DNA of 64,000 nt from CADEDH01 sp039029735 (GCA_039029735.1 JBCCFL010000002.1:197338-261337), one strand, 5' to 3'. Counted from the stretch's first letter, positions 54,827 through 63,265 are shown. Notes: a model not told the origin generated them from the letters alone. Numbers and translations: made by a program.

Positions 54827-54832
54827 TACGCT
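54827..54832 (+). promoter_or_regulatory. Putative -10 box TACGCT, leaderless start of the VOC-HPRT gene
   Basis: TACGCT ends 7 nt before ATG 54840 (4 nt before GTG 54837), with no Shine-Dalgarno. Confidence 0.5.
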
Positions 54833-54839
54833 TGCCGTG

Positions 54840-55868
54840 ATGGAGCTCGGTCTGTTCAGCCTCGTGGTCGACGACTACGACGAGGCGATTCGCTTCTACG
54901 TCGAAGCCGTGGGGTTCGATCTCGTCGAGGACGAGCCCGCCATCTCGTCCCACGACGGCACGCCGAAGCGGTGGGTGGTGGTTCGACCCCCAGGGGCGAA
55001 GACGGGAATCTTGTTGGCCAAGGCGTCGAGCGCCGCCCAACGCAAGGTGGTCGGCAACCAGGTGGGCGATCGGGTTGGCTACTTCTTGCACACCGACGAC
55101 TTCGACACCGATCACAAGCGGATGGTGGCCGCGGGCGTGCGGTTCCTGGAGGACCCACGCCACGAGACCTACGGAAAGGTCGCCGTCTGGGAGGACCTCT
55201 ACGGCAACCGCTGGGATCTGGTTCAGCCCGCGCTCGACAGCCCGCTCGATGTGAACGGGTCAACCGGCACCGCCGCCGATTTCGTGCCGACGGCTGAGGT
55301 CCAACCTTCTTCGACGGTCGAGCCAGGCGGTGCGTTCCCGCCGACCGAGGACGTGGCCGACATCCTGATCACCACCGAGCAGCTCCAGGCTCGAATCGCT
55401 GAGCTAGGGGCCACCATCACCGCCGACTACGCCGGGCGCAATCCGTTGCTGATCGCCGTGCTCAAGGGGTCGATGCTCTTCATGGCCGATCTCATGCGCG
55501 CGATCGACGGGCCGCTCGAGATCGACTTTCTCGCCGTGTCGTCCTACGGCGCCGCCACGAAGAGCAGCGGCGTGGTCCGCATCGTCAAGGATCTCGACCA
55601 GGACGTGAAGGGCCGTGATGTAATCGTGGTCGAGGACATCGTCGACACCGGCCTCACACTTCGGTACCTCCTCGATCGGCTGTCGTCGCAAGGGCCGGCG
55701 TCGCTCAAAACGTGCTCGCTGCTCGTACGCGAGGCCGACCAACCGAGCGACGTCCCGGTCGACTACGTGGGGTTCCAACTGCCACCGGAGTACGTGATCG
55801 GATATGGGCTCGATGTCGACCAGCAGTACCGGCACCTGCCCTACGTGGCCCGCTACGCGAAGGCCTGA
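54840..55868 (+). CDS. hpt: VOC-domain / hypoxanthine phosphoribosyltransferase fusion
   Basis: A single 342-residue frame holding two domains. Residues 1-130 are a VOC module: MELGLFSLVVDDYDEAIRFYVEAVGFDLVED, RVGYFLHTDDFDTDHKRMVAAGVRFLEDP and VAVWEDLYGNRWDLVQP. After a linker rich in Ser, Thr and Pro (about 131-171) there is a complete HPRT: LIAVLKGSMLFMADLMRAI, the PRPP loop VEDIVDTG at 264-271 with LTLRYLLDRL, VDYVGFQLPPEYVIGYGLDVDQQYRHLPYVARY. HPRT salvages hypoxanthine and guanine with PRPP. I do not know this fusion as a standard arrangement. The start ATG 54840 follows a -10 box; an internal GTG at 55353 could give a free HPRT. Confidence 0.88.
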   Translation: MELGLFSLVVDDYDEAIRFYVEAVGFDLVEDEPAISSHDGTPKRWVVVRPPGAKTGILLAKASSAAQRKVVGNQVGDRVGYFLHTDDFDTDHKRMVAAGVRFLEDPRHETYGKVAVWEDLYGNRWDLVQPALDSPLDVNGSTGTAADFVPTAEVQPSSTVEPGGAFPPTEDVADILITTEQLQARIAELGATITADYAGRNPLLIAVLKGSMLFMADLMRAIDGPLEIDFLAVSSYGAATKSSGVVRIVKDLDQDVKGRDVIVVEDIVDTGLTLRYLLDRLSSQGPASLKTCSLLVREADQPSDVPVDYVGFQLPPEYVIGYGLDVDQQYRHLPYVARYAKA

Positions 55869-55941
55869 ACACGCAGCCCACCAGCCTCTGCGCCGGCGTG
55901 ACACTTGCCATGGTTCATATCCGCAATAGCTGATAGGTTTA

Positions 55942-55954
55942 CTCAACAATTGAG
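55942..55954. promoter_or_regulatory. Palindrome CTCAA-CAA-TTGAG upstream of metY
   Basis: A perfect 5-bp inverted repeat around CAA, in the unusually AT-rich 90 nt before metY, is a candidate operator for sulphur-dependent control. The flanking GATAGGTTT could belong to the promoter. Confidence 0.4.
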
Positions 55955-56021
55955 CCCGATGTGCCGCGCCGATCGGCGTGGCTCGAGCCCGATCAACCAA
56001 CACGAGCAACAGGAGACAGCG

Positions 56022-57347
56022 ATGGCCGGAGACGCCTGGGGTTTCGAGACCCGCCAGATCCATGCCGGGCAGGAGCCCGACGCAGCCACCGGGGCCCGCG
56101 CGGTGCCGATCTACCAGACCACCGCCTACCAGTTCCGCGACGCCGACCACGCGGCGAACCTGTTCGCCCTGGCCGAGCCGGGCAACATCTACACCCGCAT
56201 CATGAACCCCACCCAGGGGGTGGCAGAGGTCCGCCTCGCCGCGCTGGAGAACGGGCTCAGTGAGACCGCAGCCGGGGTACCCGGCGCACTCGTGGTGGCG
56301 TCGGGCCAGGCGGCCGAGACGATGGCCATCCTCAACCTCGCCGAGGCCGGCTCCCACATCGTGGCCGGTGCTGCCCTCTACGGCGGTACCTACAACCTGC
56401 TGCACTACACCCTGCCCAAGCTCGGGATCGAGACCACGTTCGTCGACGACGTCGATGATCTCGATGCGTGGCGAGCCGCGGTGCGCCCCAACACCAAGGC
56501 CTTCTACGGCGAGACCATCGGCAACCCGATGAACAACGTGCTCGACATCGAGGGCGTGGCGTCGGTTGCCCACGACTCCGGCGTACCCCTGATCGTCGAC
56601 AACACCGTGGCCACCCCGTATCTCATTCGCCCCCTCGACTGGGGTGCCGACATCGTGGTGCACTCCGCCACCAAGTTCCTCGGCGGCCACGGCACATCCA
56701 TCGCCGGTGTGATCGTGGACGGCGGATCGTTCGAGTTCTCCGATGCCGAGCGCTTCCCGAACTTCAACGAGCCCGACCCCAGCTACCACGGCCTCACCTA
56801 CTGGCCCATGCTCGGCGCCGGCTCCTACATCGCCAAGGCCCGCATCCAGCTCCTGCGGGACATCGGCGCCGCCATCAGCCCGTTCAACGCATTCCTCGTA
56901 CTCCAGGGCATGGAGACGCTGTCGCTGCGGATGGAGCGCCACGTGGCGAACGCCCAGGCCGTTGCTGAGTGGCTCGCCGCCCGCGACGAGGTGGAAGAGG
57001 TGTTCTACGCCGGCCTTCCCGGGTCGAAGTGGAACGCAGCGGCCGACAAGTACGCCCAGGGTCGTGGCGCCGGTTCGGTGCCGGCCTTCATCATCAAGGG
57101 TGGCCTCGAGGCCGGTAAGCGCTTCGTGAACGCACTCGAGCTGCACAGCCACGTGGCCAACATCGGCGACGTGCGCTCGCTCGTGATCCACCCAGCGTCG
57201 ACCACCCACAGCCAGCTCACCCCCGAAGAGCAGGTGAGCACCGGCGTGCACCCGGGCCTCGTGCGGCTGTCGGTCGGCATCGAGTCGCTCGACGACATCC
57301 TCGCCGATCTGGAGACCGGCTTCCGCGCCGCGAAGTCGGCGCAGTAG
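56022..57347 (+). CDS. metY: O-acetylhomoserine aminocarboxypropyltransferase (MetY-like)
   Basis: A 441-residue PLP enzyme of the Cys/Met-metabolism family. The pyridoxal Lys218 is in SATKFLGGHGTSIAG; WGFETRQIHAGQEPDAATGARAVPIYQTTAYQFRD, YTRIMNPTQGVAEVRLAALE and VVASGQAAETMAILNLAEAGSHIVAGAALYGGTYNLL are typical of MetY rather than of MetB/MetC, whose first part is shorter. It joins O-acetylhomoserine to sulphide or methanethiol, giving homocysteine or methionine. ATG 56022 follows AGGAGA. No met gene for the acetyl donor is in view. Confidence 0.92.
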   Translation: MAGDAWGFETRQIHAGQEPDAATGARAVPIYQTTAYQFRDADHAANLFALAEPGNIYTRIMNPTQGVAEVRLAALENGLSETAAGVPGALVVASGQAAETMAILNLAEAGSHIVAGAALYGGTYNLLHYTLPKLGIETTFVDDVDDLDAWRAAVRPNTKAFYGETIGNPMNNVLDIEGVASVAHDSGVPLIVDNTVATPYLIRPLDWGADIVVHSATKFLGGHGTSIAGVIVDGGSFEFSDAERFPNFNEPDPSYHGLTYWPMLGAGSYIAKARIQLLRDIGAAISPFNAFLVLQGMETLSLRMERHVANAQAVAEWLAARDEVEEVFYAGLPGSKWNAAADKYAQGRGAGSVPAFIIKGGLEAGKRFVNALELHSHVANIGDVRSLVIHPASTTHSQLTPEEQVSTGVHPGLVRLSVGIESLDDILADLETGFRAAKSAQ

Positions 57348-57414
57348 CGCCGGGGCTGCCATCCGAGGAGGGCCGCGGGCACGGGGTGCCGACCATCGGT
57401 CGGTGCTCCGTGCC

Positions 57415-57420
57415 TAGGCT
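57415..57420 (+). promoter_or_regulatory. Putative -10 box TAGGCT, leaderless start of the lipoprotein
   Basis: TAGGCT ends 7 nt before GTG 57428, with no Shine-Dalgarno. Confidence 0.5.
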
Positions 57421-57427
57421 CTGCCGT

Positions 57428-58903
57428 GTGAGGGGATCACGGCAACACCAGGTTCTGTGGAGGCTCGCCATCCTGGCCGTGATGCTCGTGGCCGCGTCAT
57501 GCGGTCGGACCACCGACGACGCAAGCAACACCATCGAGGCGGGCCCCGTCGTTGCCGATGGTGAGGGGCTCGCTGTGCGGATCGCCGGCGTGGTCGAGGG
57601 GGAACTCCTGTGCCCCGGCGGCCGGCGGCCGTGTGTGCCCTTCGACGGTGCCATCGAGCCCGATGCCGACGGCGCCGCCTGGGTGTCGGGCCGCATCGTC
57701 GACGGCGTGCTGACGATCGACGACCAGCAGCCGTTGCCGTCAGACGTCCCGGTGCGCGACTACGCCAACCGCTGCGCCGACGACGACATCGGTGAGCCGC
57801 CCCCCGGCGAGATGCTGGAAGAGCTGTACGAGGGGCTCGCCGAGCGCCCACCTGGCTTCGTCGACCTCTGGGACAGCGAAGACGGCGTGCTCCACCTCGG
57901 CATCTCGGGCGATCCCGCGGAGGCCGAGCTGTTCCTCGACGGTCTCGGTATCGCCGATCAGGTGTGCATCGTGACCGGCTTCCCCCATCCCGACGCCGAC
58001 CTGGAGTCGGTGCAACGCGAGGTGGGCGAACTCGCGATCAACGCGGGCTACGAGAACTTCGGATCCAGCAGGGATGGCTGGGAGGGCACCGTGAGCATCG
58101 ACCTCCCTCGCTTCGATGCCGCGTTCCGTTCCCAGCTCGACAACCTCTCCGAGGTGTCCGGCGTCCCGATCGAGGCCAGAGCCAGCGTCGAGGTGCTGGA
58201 TGGCACGCTCGATGACTACGAGGCGGCGCTTGCGGCGGTGGCTGTCAGCCCCGACGCGGGCGGCGGCCTCACGGCCACGTGTGGCCCCGTGGTGTTCAGC
58301 TCAGCCGTGCGCCCCGACCTCGACGAGTTCCCGCCCCTCGACGACGATGCCCGGTCGGCGCTGGACGAGTTGGTGAACGGCGAGACCGGGGTGGAGGCCG
58401 GTGGCTTCGACGAGAACTACCGCTGGTCGATCGCCTCCCGCACGGATTCTGAGCTGGTGCTGTTCGGTCAAGGGCTACAGGACTCCCAGGACCTGGTCGA
58501 TGCTCGGTTCGACCGGCGCGACGGCGCCTGGCGGCCCACCGGATGGGGTGGATGCCGGGTGGAGATATCAGCCGTGGGCCTCGGGCCGGCCGAGGTGGCC
58601 TTCGACCCCGAGAACCCACCGCAGCCCGACGACACCGAGCTCGCGCTGTTGATCAACGAGCAGGCCTGCGCCAGCGGCGAGGCCCCGATCGATCGGGAGA
58701 TCGTGCCGGTGATCACCGAGGCGGCCGAGTCGGTGACCATCGTGGTGCTCGTCGCTCCAGTGGAGGGTGGAGCCGATTGCCCGAGCAATCCGTGGCATCC
58801 GATCACCGTCGAACTCAGCGAACCGCTCGGGTCGCGCCAGCTGGTCGACGGCCATCAGTTCCCCACCGAGCCCGTCGGTCCGATCGAGACGCTCGACGGG
58901 TGA
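57428..58903 (+). CDS. Lipoprotein of unknown function
   Basis: A 491-residue lipoprotein from GTG 57428. The signal peptide VRGSRQHQVLWRLAILAVML leads to lipobox Cys25 (VAASC). The remainder is acidic (many Asp and Glu) with several Cys residues that could form disulphides and no recognised domain; the middle contains VSIDLPRFDAAFRSQLDNLSEVSGVPIEA and the late part DTELALLINEQACASGEAP. It is probably exported to the cell envelope. A downstream ATG (57481) is less likely as start because it would shorten the signal peptide. Confidence 0.7.
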   Translation: MRGSRQHQVLWRLAILAVMLVAASCGRTTDDASNTIEAGPVVADGEGLAVRIAGVVEGELLCPGGRRPCVPFDGAIEPDADGAAWVSGRIVDGVLTIDDQQPLPSDVPVRDYANRCADDDIGEPPPGEMLEELYEGLAERPPGFVDLWDSEDGVLHLGISGDPAEAELFLDGLGIADQVCIVTGFPHPDADLESVQREVGELAINAGYENFGSSRDGWEGTVSIDLPRFDAAFRSQLDNLSEVSGVPIEARASVEVLDGTLDDYEAALAAVAVSPDAGGGLTATCGPVVFSSAVRPDLDEFPPLDDDARSALDELVNGETGVEAGGFDENYRWSIASRTDSELVLFGQGLQDSQDLVDARFDRRDGAWRPTGWGGCRVEISAVGLGPAEVAFDPENPPQPDDTELALLINEQACASGEAPIDREIVPVITEAAESVTIVVLVAPVEGGADCPSNPWHPITVELSEPLGSRQLVDGHQFPTEPVGPIETLDG

Positions 58904-58939
58904 GTGAATCCGCCCGATACCGTTCGAGGCATACCGAGT

Positions 58940-58951
58940 TGCATGCATGCA
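58940..58951. repeat. Palindrome TGCATGCATGCA
   Basis: A 12-bp perfect palindrome in the 167-nt gap between the lipoprotein and the cyclophilin, of unknown role. The rest of the gap shows no gene. Confidence 0.35.
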
Positions 58952-59070
58952 CCACCTCCCCGTGGGCATGTGGCATCCTCCGGTGCGGGCGAACCGAGAC
59001 AACTGTGTTCTTCCTGCTCACAGAGCCGGCGGATGGCCCGTGAGCGTATTGACATCCGAGGAGTCACCCC

Positions 59071-59631
59071 GTGCCTGAATGCCCCGCTGCAGACGGATCG
59101 AGCCCCCGCCAAACGACGTTCGACGCGCCGTTCGACATGTGCATCGATCCCTCCAAGGCCTACTCGGCAGAGATGGTCACCAACTACGGCACCATGATCA
59201 TCTCGCTCGACCCGATCGCGGCGCCGAAGACGGTCAACAACTTCGTGAGCCTGGCCCGGTACCACTACTACGACGGGCTCACCTTCCACCGCGTGATCCA
59301 GGGCTTCGTGCTCCAGGGCGGCTGCCCTGAGGGCTCCGGTCGCGGCGGCCCCGGGTACCGCTTCGAGGACGAGCTGCCCAAGCCCGGCCGCTACGAGCTC
59401 GGCTCGCTGGCCATGGCCAACGCCGGGCCCAACACCAACGGCAGCCAGTTCTTCATCATCAGCGGCCCGAGCGGCGTTGGCCTGCCTCCGCAGTACTCGC
59501 TCTTCGGCCGGGTGGTGAAGGGCCTCGAGCACGTCGACGAGATGGAGAAGGTCAAGACCGGCCCTGGCGACAAGCCCGTCGAGCCGATGATCATCGAGTC
59601 GGTCACGATCACCGAGTCCGACCGGGACTGA
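59071..59631 (+). CDS. Cyclophilin-type peptidyl-prolyl cis-trans isomerase
   Basis: A 186-residue cyclophilin. YGTMIISLDPIAAPKTVNNFVSLARYHYYDGLTFHRVIQGFVLQGG contains the catalytic FHRVI and Gln of QGG; GSLAMANAGPNTNGSQFFIISG, with the active site Q-F-F, and YSLFGRVVKGLEHVDEMEKV complete the domain. Before it there is a short N-terminal extension (about 30 residues) with Cys4 and Cys24. Speeds proline isomerisation during protein folding, probably in the cytoplasm as no signal is visible. The start is GTG 59071 with GAGGAG upstream. Confidence 0.92.
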   Translation: MPECPAADGSSPRQTTFDAPFDMCIDPSKAYSAEMVTNYGTMIISLDPIAAPKTVNNFVSLARYHYYDGLTFHRVIQGFVLQGGCPEGSGRGGPGYRFEDELPKPGRYELGSLAMANAGPNTNGSQFFIISGPSGVGLPPQYSLFGRVVKGLEHVDEMEKVKTGPGDKPVEPMIIESVTITESDRD

Positions 59632-59675
59632 CGGCCCACCCCAGCGGTACTCCTCCGATCGAGACCTGGGTTGCT

Positions 59676-61004
59676 TCAGGTCTCCTGGCGGAGGTGTGAT
59701 CGCTGGGTGGACCCCTCATAGGCGGTGCGGTACCGGCCCCGGCGCTGGAGTTCGGGGATCACCTGATCCACGAACTCCTCGATCGCGCCCGGGAAGTGGA
59801 TGGCCGAGATCATGAAGCCATCGCCGCCAACCTCGTCGATGTACGCCTCCAGTTGATCGGCCACCGACTGGGCCGTGCCCACGAACTGGGGGAGGCCAAC
59901 ACTCTCGCCGTGGCGTCGGCCCACCTCGTCGACCGTCATCGCAGATCCGTCGGGCCGCCGGAACCGGGTGGCCATGCGAGCCAGCTCCGGCTCCGGTCGC
60001 TCGGCCAGTAGGGCGTCCGGCGGCACCTGCGAGAGATCGAAGTCGAGGTGCCCCGACAGCAGTGCCAGCCCCGCCTCCAGCGGAACCAGCTCGTTGTGTT
60101 CAGCCTTGGCCTCGGCTGCCGCCTCCTCGGTCGGCCCAAGAATCGGCTGGGCCCCGAACAGGATCCGGCAGTGGCTGGGATCGCGGCCGTGATCACTGGC
60201 CCGGCTCTTGACGTCGTCGAAGTAGGCCTTGGCGTCGCTCGGGTTCGGCTGGATGGCGAAGATCGCGTCGGCATGACGGGCCGCGAAGTCGCGGCCCTTG
60301 GGTGAGGTTCCGGCCTGGAGGATCGCGGGGCCTCCGTGCGGCGGGCGTACCACATTGAGCGGCCCCCTCGACCGGTAGAAGCGGCCGCCGTGTTCGATGC
60401 GATGCACCTTGGATGCGTCCACGAACCGTGCTCCATCCACATCGCGCACCTCGGCCCCTGGCTCCCAGGAGTCCCACAGCTTCAGGCACACCTCCATGAA
60501 CTCGTGCGCACGGTCGTAGCGAACGTCGGCCGGCTCGCGCTCGTCCTCGCCGTAGTTGGCGGCCTGGTTGTGGTTCAGCGACGTGACCACGTTCCAGCCG
60601 GCCCGGCCGCGGGTGAGGTGATCGAGGGTGGCCCAGAGCCGGGCGGCGTAGAAGGGATGATGATGGCTCGTGCTCAGGGTCGACGAGACGCCGATGCGTT
60701 CGGTCGCGGCCGCCATGAACGACAGCAGCGGTATCGGGTCGTGCTCGGGTGCCTGGGCCGCACCAGCCAGTGCCGGCTCCAACGAACCTCGGTAGGTGTC
60801 GGAGATGTAGTTCAGGTCGGCGAAGAACACCATGTCGAACAGCCCTCGTTCACACACCTGGGCGATGTGCTGGTAGAGCTCGGGCGTGCGCCAGGCGTCG
60901 GGCCGAGCGTCGGTGCGAGGGTGTCGCCACATCGCCAGGCTGTGGTGGCTCGGGCCGTGCACGAGGAACTGGGCGAGATGCATTTTCGGAGGCCGGGGCG
61001 CCAT
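59676..61004 (-). CDS. LLM-class FMN-dependent monooxygenase (NtaA/SnaA/DszA type)
   Basis: A 442-residue flavin monooxygenase. MHLAQFLVHGPSHHSLAMWRHP, GLFDMVFFADLNYISDTYRGSLEPALA, LDHLTRGRAGWNVVTSLNHNQAANYG and PAILQAGTSPKGRDFAARHADAIFAIQP are typical of the nitrilotriacetate/alkanesulfonate/dibenzothiophene-sulfone group. These two-component enzymes use reduced FMN made by a separate reductase. The -10-like TAGAGT box lies 6 nt before ATG 61004. It faces the 2OG-Fe(II) oxygenase across 82 nt. Confidence 0.9.
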   Translation of the reverse strand: MAPRPPKMHLAQFLVHGPSHHSLAMWRHPRTDARPDAWRTPELYQHIAQVCERGLFDMVFFADLNYISDTYRGSLEPALAGAAQAPEHDPIPLLSFMAAATERIGVSSTLSTSHHHPFYAARLWATLDHLTRGRAGWNVVTSLNHNQAANYGEDEREPADVRYDRAHEFMEVCLKLWDSWEPGAEVRDVDGARFVDASKVHRIEHGGRFYRSRGPLNVVRPPHGGPAILQAGTSPKGRDFAARHADAIFAIQPNPSDAKAYFDDVKSRASDHGRDPSHCRILFGAQPILGPTEEAAAEAKAEHNELVPLEAGLALLSGHLDFDLSQVPPDALLAERPEPELARMATRFRRPDGSAMTVDEVGRRHGESVGLPQFVGTAQSVADQLEAYIDEVGGDGFMISAIHFPGAIEEFVDQVIPELQRRGRYRTAYEGSTQRSHLRQET

Positions 61005-61010
61005 CGGCCA

Positions 61011-61016
61011 ACTCTA
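61011..61016 (-). promoter_or_regulatory. Putative -10 box TAGAGT, leaderless start of the LLM gene
   Basis: On the minus strand TAGAGT ends 6 nt before ATG 61004. Confidence 0.5.
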
Positions 61017-61073
61017 GGAAGCGAGCCTCGGGCCTGGCGAGATCTCGATCGGCATCCCCTTGACGGGTGGGGG

Positions 61074-61079
61074 TACTCT
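61074..61079 (+). promoter_or_regulatory. Putative -10 box TACTCT, leaderless start of the 2OG oxygenase
   Basis: TACTCT ends 7 nt before GTG 61087. This is the divergent counterpart of the LLM promoter. Confidence 0.5.
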
Positions 61080-61086
61080 GTTCACG

Positions 61087-62091
61087 GTGAACGCAATTCT
61101 CGACGTCGATCTGCTGGCGTTCGAGTCGGGTACCCAAGCTGAGCGGACGGCCGTCGTCGACGGCGTGATGCGAAGCCTGACCACAGGCTTCGTCTACACG
61201 AGCCACGACCTCAGCGCGGACCTGCTCGACACGGCCTACGGGATGCTGGAGGAGTTCTTCTCCCTTCCAGCCGAGGTGAAGGAGTCGGCCCGCGTACCCG
61301 GGTCGAACGGTCAGGTGGGCTACACCGGCCTCCTGGTGGAGACGGCGGCCTCCAGCGAGACGCCGGACTGGAAAGAGATGCTGAACTGGGGCCGGTTCCT
61401 GCCCGACGGGCACCCCCTTCATCAGCGCTTCCCCGGCCGCTACCTCGGCCCCCTGCTCCCCGACAGCCTCGTGCCGGGCATCACCGACGTGTTGGTCGAG
61501 TTCTACGACAAGCTCTTCGAGCTTCAGCGCCGGTTCCTGCGCATCATCGCCATCGGCATCGGCTGCCACGAGTCGTTCTTCGACGCAATGATCACCGACG
61601 GAACCACCCTGGCCCGAGCCATCCACTATCCGGCGATGGACCTCGCCCCCGGCGACGAGCACGTGTGGGCCGCCGAGCACGGCGACATCAACCTGATCAC
61701 CGCCCTGCCCCGCGCCACCGCCCGCGGGCTGCAGGTGAAGGTGGACGATGCGTGGGTGGATGCCGTCCCGCCCGACGATCGGGTGATCATCAACACCGGC
61801 ATCATGCTCGAGCATGTGACCAACGGCGTGATCCCCCAGGGCATCCACCGTGTGGTGGCCGACCCAACCCAGCCCGGCGACCGCTACTCGGTGGTGCAGT
61901 TCTGTCACCCAACGCCGTGGACCATCCTCACCCCGGTCGCCTCCTGTATTTCTGCTGAACACCCTCAGCGATTCGGAGCAATCGAGGCGGGTGACCTGTT
62001 GAGTCAGGTGTTGTACGAGATCAATCTGGTGGAGGAGGCCCGCCGCGTGGGAGACGCCGCGCCGACTCCCGAAAAGGAGCACGTGTCATGA
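61087..62091 (+). CDS. 2OG-Fe(II) oxygenase, isopenicillin N synthase superfamily
   Basis: A 334-residue oxygenase from GTG 61087 (an upstream TTG gives nine more residues). The N-terminal half includes TTGFVYTSHDLSADLLDTAYGMLEEFFSLPAEVKES. Iron ligands are in the H-G-D of AAEHGDINLITALP and the distal His of GIHRVVADP, and R-Y-S of DRYSVVQFCH binds 2-oxoglutarate. It is only distantly related to the enzyme at 14353-15345. The stop overlaps the msrB start by four nucleotides. Confidence 0.86.
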   Translation: MNAILDVDLLAFESGTQAERTAVVDGVMRSLTTGFVYTSHDLSADLLDTAYGMLEEFFSLPAEVKESARVPGSNGQVGYTGLLVETAASSETPDWKEMLNWGRFLPDGHPLHQRFPGRYLGPLLPDSLVPGITDVLVEFYDKLFELQRRFLRIIAIGIGCHESFFDAMITDGTTLARAIHYPAMDLAPGDEHVWAAEHGDINLITALPRATARGLQVKVDDAWVDAVPPDDRVIINTGIMLEHVTNGVIPQGIHRVVADPTQPGDRYSVVQFCHPTPWTILTPVASCISAEHPQRFGAIEAGDLLSQVLYEINLVEEARRVGDAAPTPEKEHVS

Positions 62092-62486
62092 CCAAGAAGA
62101 CCTTCACCGAGGAGGAGCTGCGCGACCGGCTCACTCCCGAGCAGTACGAGGTAACACAGAACGCCGGCACCGAGCGTGCGTTCACCGGGATCTACAACGA
62201 CGCCAAGGACGAGGGCGTCTACCGCTGCGTCGTGTGTGGCGAGGAGTTGTTCACCTCGGATACCAAGTACGACTCACGGAGCGGTTGGCCGAGCTTCTAC
62301 CAGCCCATCGCGTCGGACAAGGTCGAGCTCCACGAAGACAGGAGCTACGGCATGGTGCGAACCGAGGTGAGCTGCGCAAGCTGCGGCGCCCACCTCGGAC
62401 ACGTCTTCCCCGACGGGCCAATGCCGACCGGTGATCGCTATTGCATGAATTCGGCGTCGCTCGACCTCGACAAGGCCGACGCCTAG
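62088..62486 (+). CDS. msrB: Peptide-methionine (R)-S-oxide reductase
   Basis: A 132-residue repair enzyme that reduces methionine R-sulfoxide. The zinc-binding pairs are CVVCGEEL and CASCGAHLGHVF, and the catalytic Cys is in RYCMNSASL; WPSFYQPI is another family motif. An AAGGAG site precedes ATG 62088 and the start overlaps the preceding oxygenase stop. This coupling suggests both respond to oxidative conditions. Confidence 0.95.
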   Translation: MTKKTFTEEELRDRLTPEQYEVTQNAGTERAFTGIYNDAKDEGVYRCVVCGEELFTSDTKYDSRSGWPSFYQPIASDKVELHEDRSYGMVRTEVSCASCGAHLGHVFPDGPMPTGDRYCMNSASLDLDKADA

Positions 62487-62507
62487 AGACCCACACGAAT
62501 CAACAAC

Positions 62508-63242
62508 ATGGTGTTCCAACCGACCACGGAAACGGGGTCGGGGTCCGAGCACGGAAAGACCAAGTCGGAGTGGAGGGCCGGCCAACGGATCGTTCTGTCG
62601 CTGTTCCTCCTGTCCCTCATCGCGATCTGCCTCTACTACGCCTACGAGAGCCGTGAGCTCTCCGAAGGTGATCAGGTCGCGACCGAGAACCCGACAACGA
62701 CAGCTGCCGCCACGGCGGAGCAGAACGGCGCAACGGGCGAAGCCGAGGGAGAGGATGACGAGGTCGCCGGCGCCAGCGCCACCACGACATCGGTGCTGGT
62801 GGCGACCTCCTCCCCTCTGCGTGAGGGGCCGTCGTCGACCGACGCCACGCCCGCATCGACCGAAGCGCCGGCGAGGGTCGCCCCGGAGGTGACCGCGGCC
62901 GAGACCACGCTCACTGTGGCCGACCAGCACAGCGAGGCCGGGCCAACGACGTCGATCGGTCTTCCGGCCCGGAGCGAGGACGTTGTCACCCTCCATACTG
63001 ATCGCGAGTTCGCAGGCCGGAGCTGGGCCCTGCGTCCGGGGCGCTACACCGACGAGATCTACGCCTCGCCGCTCGGCGGAAAACCGGTGCTGTCGGTGGA
63101 GCTGGTCGACGGCCTCAGCGTGCGGCTGTGCGACAAGGCCGCCGGCGACGGCGTGTGCATCACCATCGATGCCACCACCCGTTCATTGGCCGGGGCCGCC
63201 GTGATCGAGCCCCTCGCGTTCATCGAGGTGTCCGAGGGCTGA
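62508..63242 (+). CDS. Membrane-anchored protein with Thr/Ala/Glu-rich linker
   Basis: A 244-residue protein. Positions 1-26 are cytoplasmic and polar, one helix spans about 27-46 (RIVLSLFLLSLIAICLYYAY), a low-complexity linker rich in Thr, Ala and Glu covers 55-150, and the last 90 residues form a compact domain (VVTLHTDREFAGRSWALRPGRYTDEIYASPLGGKPVLSVELVDGLSVRLCDKAAGDGVCITID) reminiscent of the crystallin-like or beta/gamma fold. No family is certain. It starts 21 nt after msrB and may be cotranscribed with it. Confidence 0.6.
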   Translation: MVFQPTTETGSGSEHGKTKSEWRAGQRIVLSLFLLSLIAICLYYAYESRELSEGDQVATENPTTTAAATAEQNGATGEAEGEDDEVAGASATTTSVLVATSSPLREGPSSTDATPASTEAPARVAPEVTAAETTLTVADQHSEAGPTTSIGLPARSEDVVTLHTDREFAGRSWALRPGRYTDEIYASPLGGKPVLSVELVDGLSVRLCDKAAGDGVCITIDATTRSLAGAAVIEPLAFIEVSEG

Positions 63243-63265
63243 CCAGCCCAGCTGGCGGCCTGTTG

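Noticed and set aside
60900..61086. Nine-residue N-terminal extension of the 2OG oxygenase from TTG 61060
   Set aside because: TTG would lie before the -10 box TACTCT, whereas GTG 61087 fits the leaderless spacing seen at other genes.
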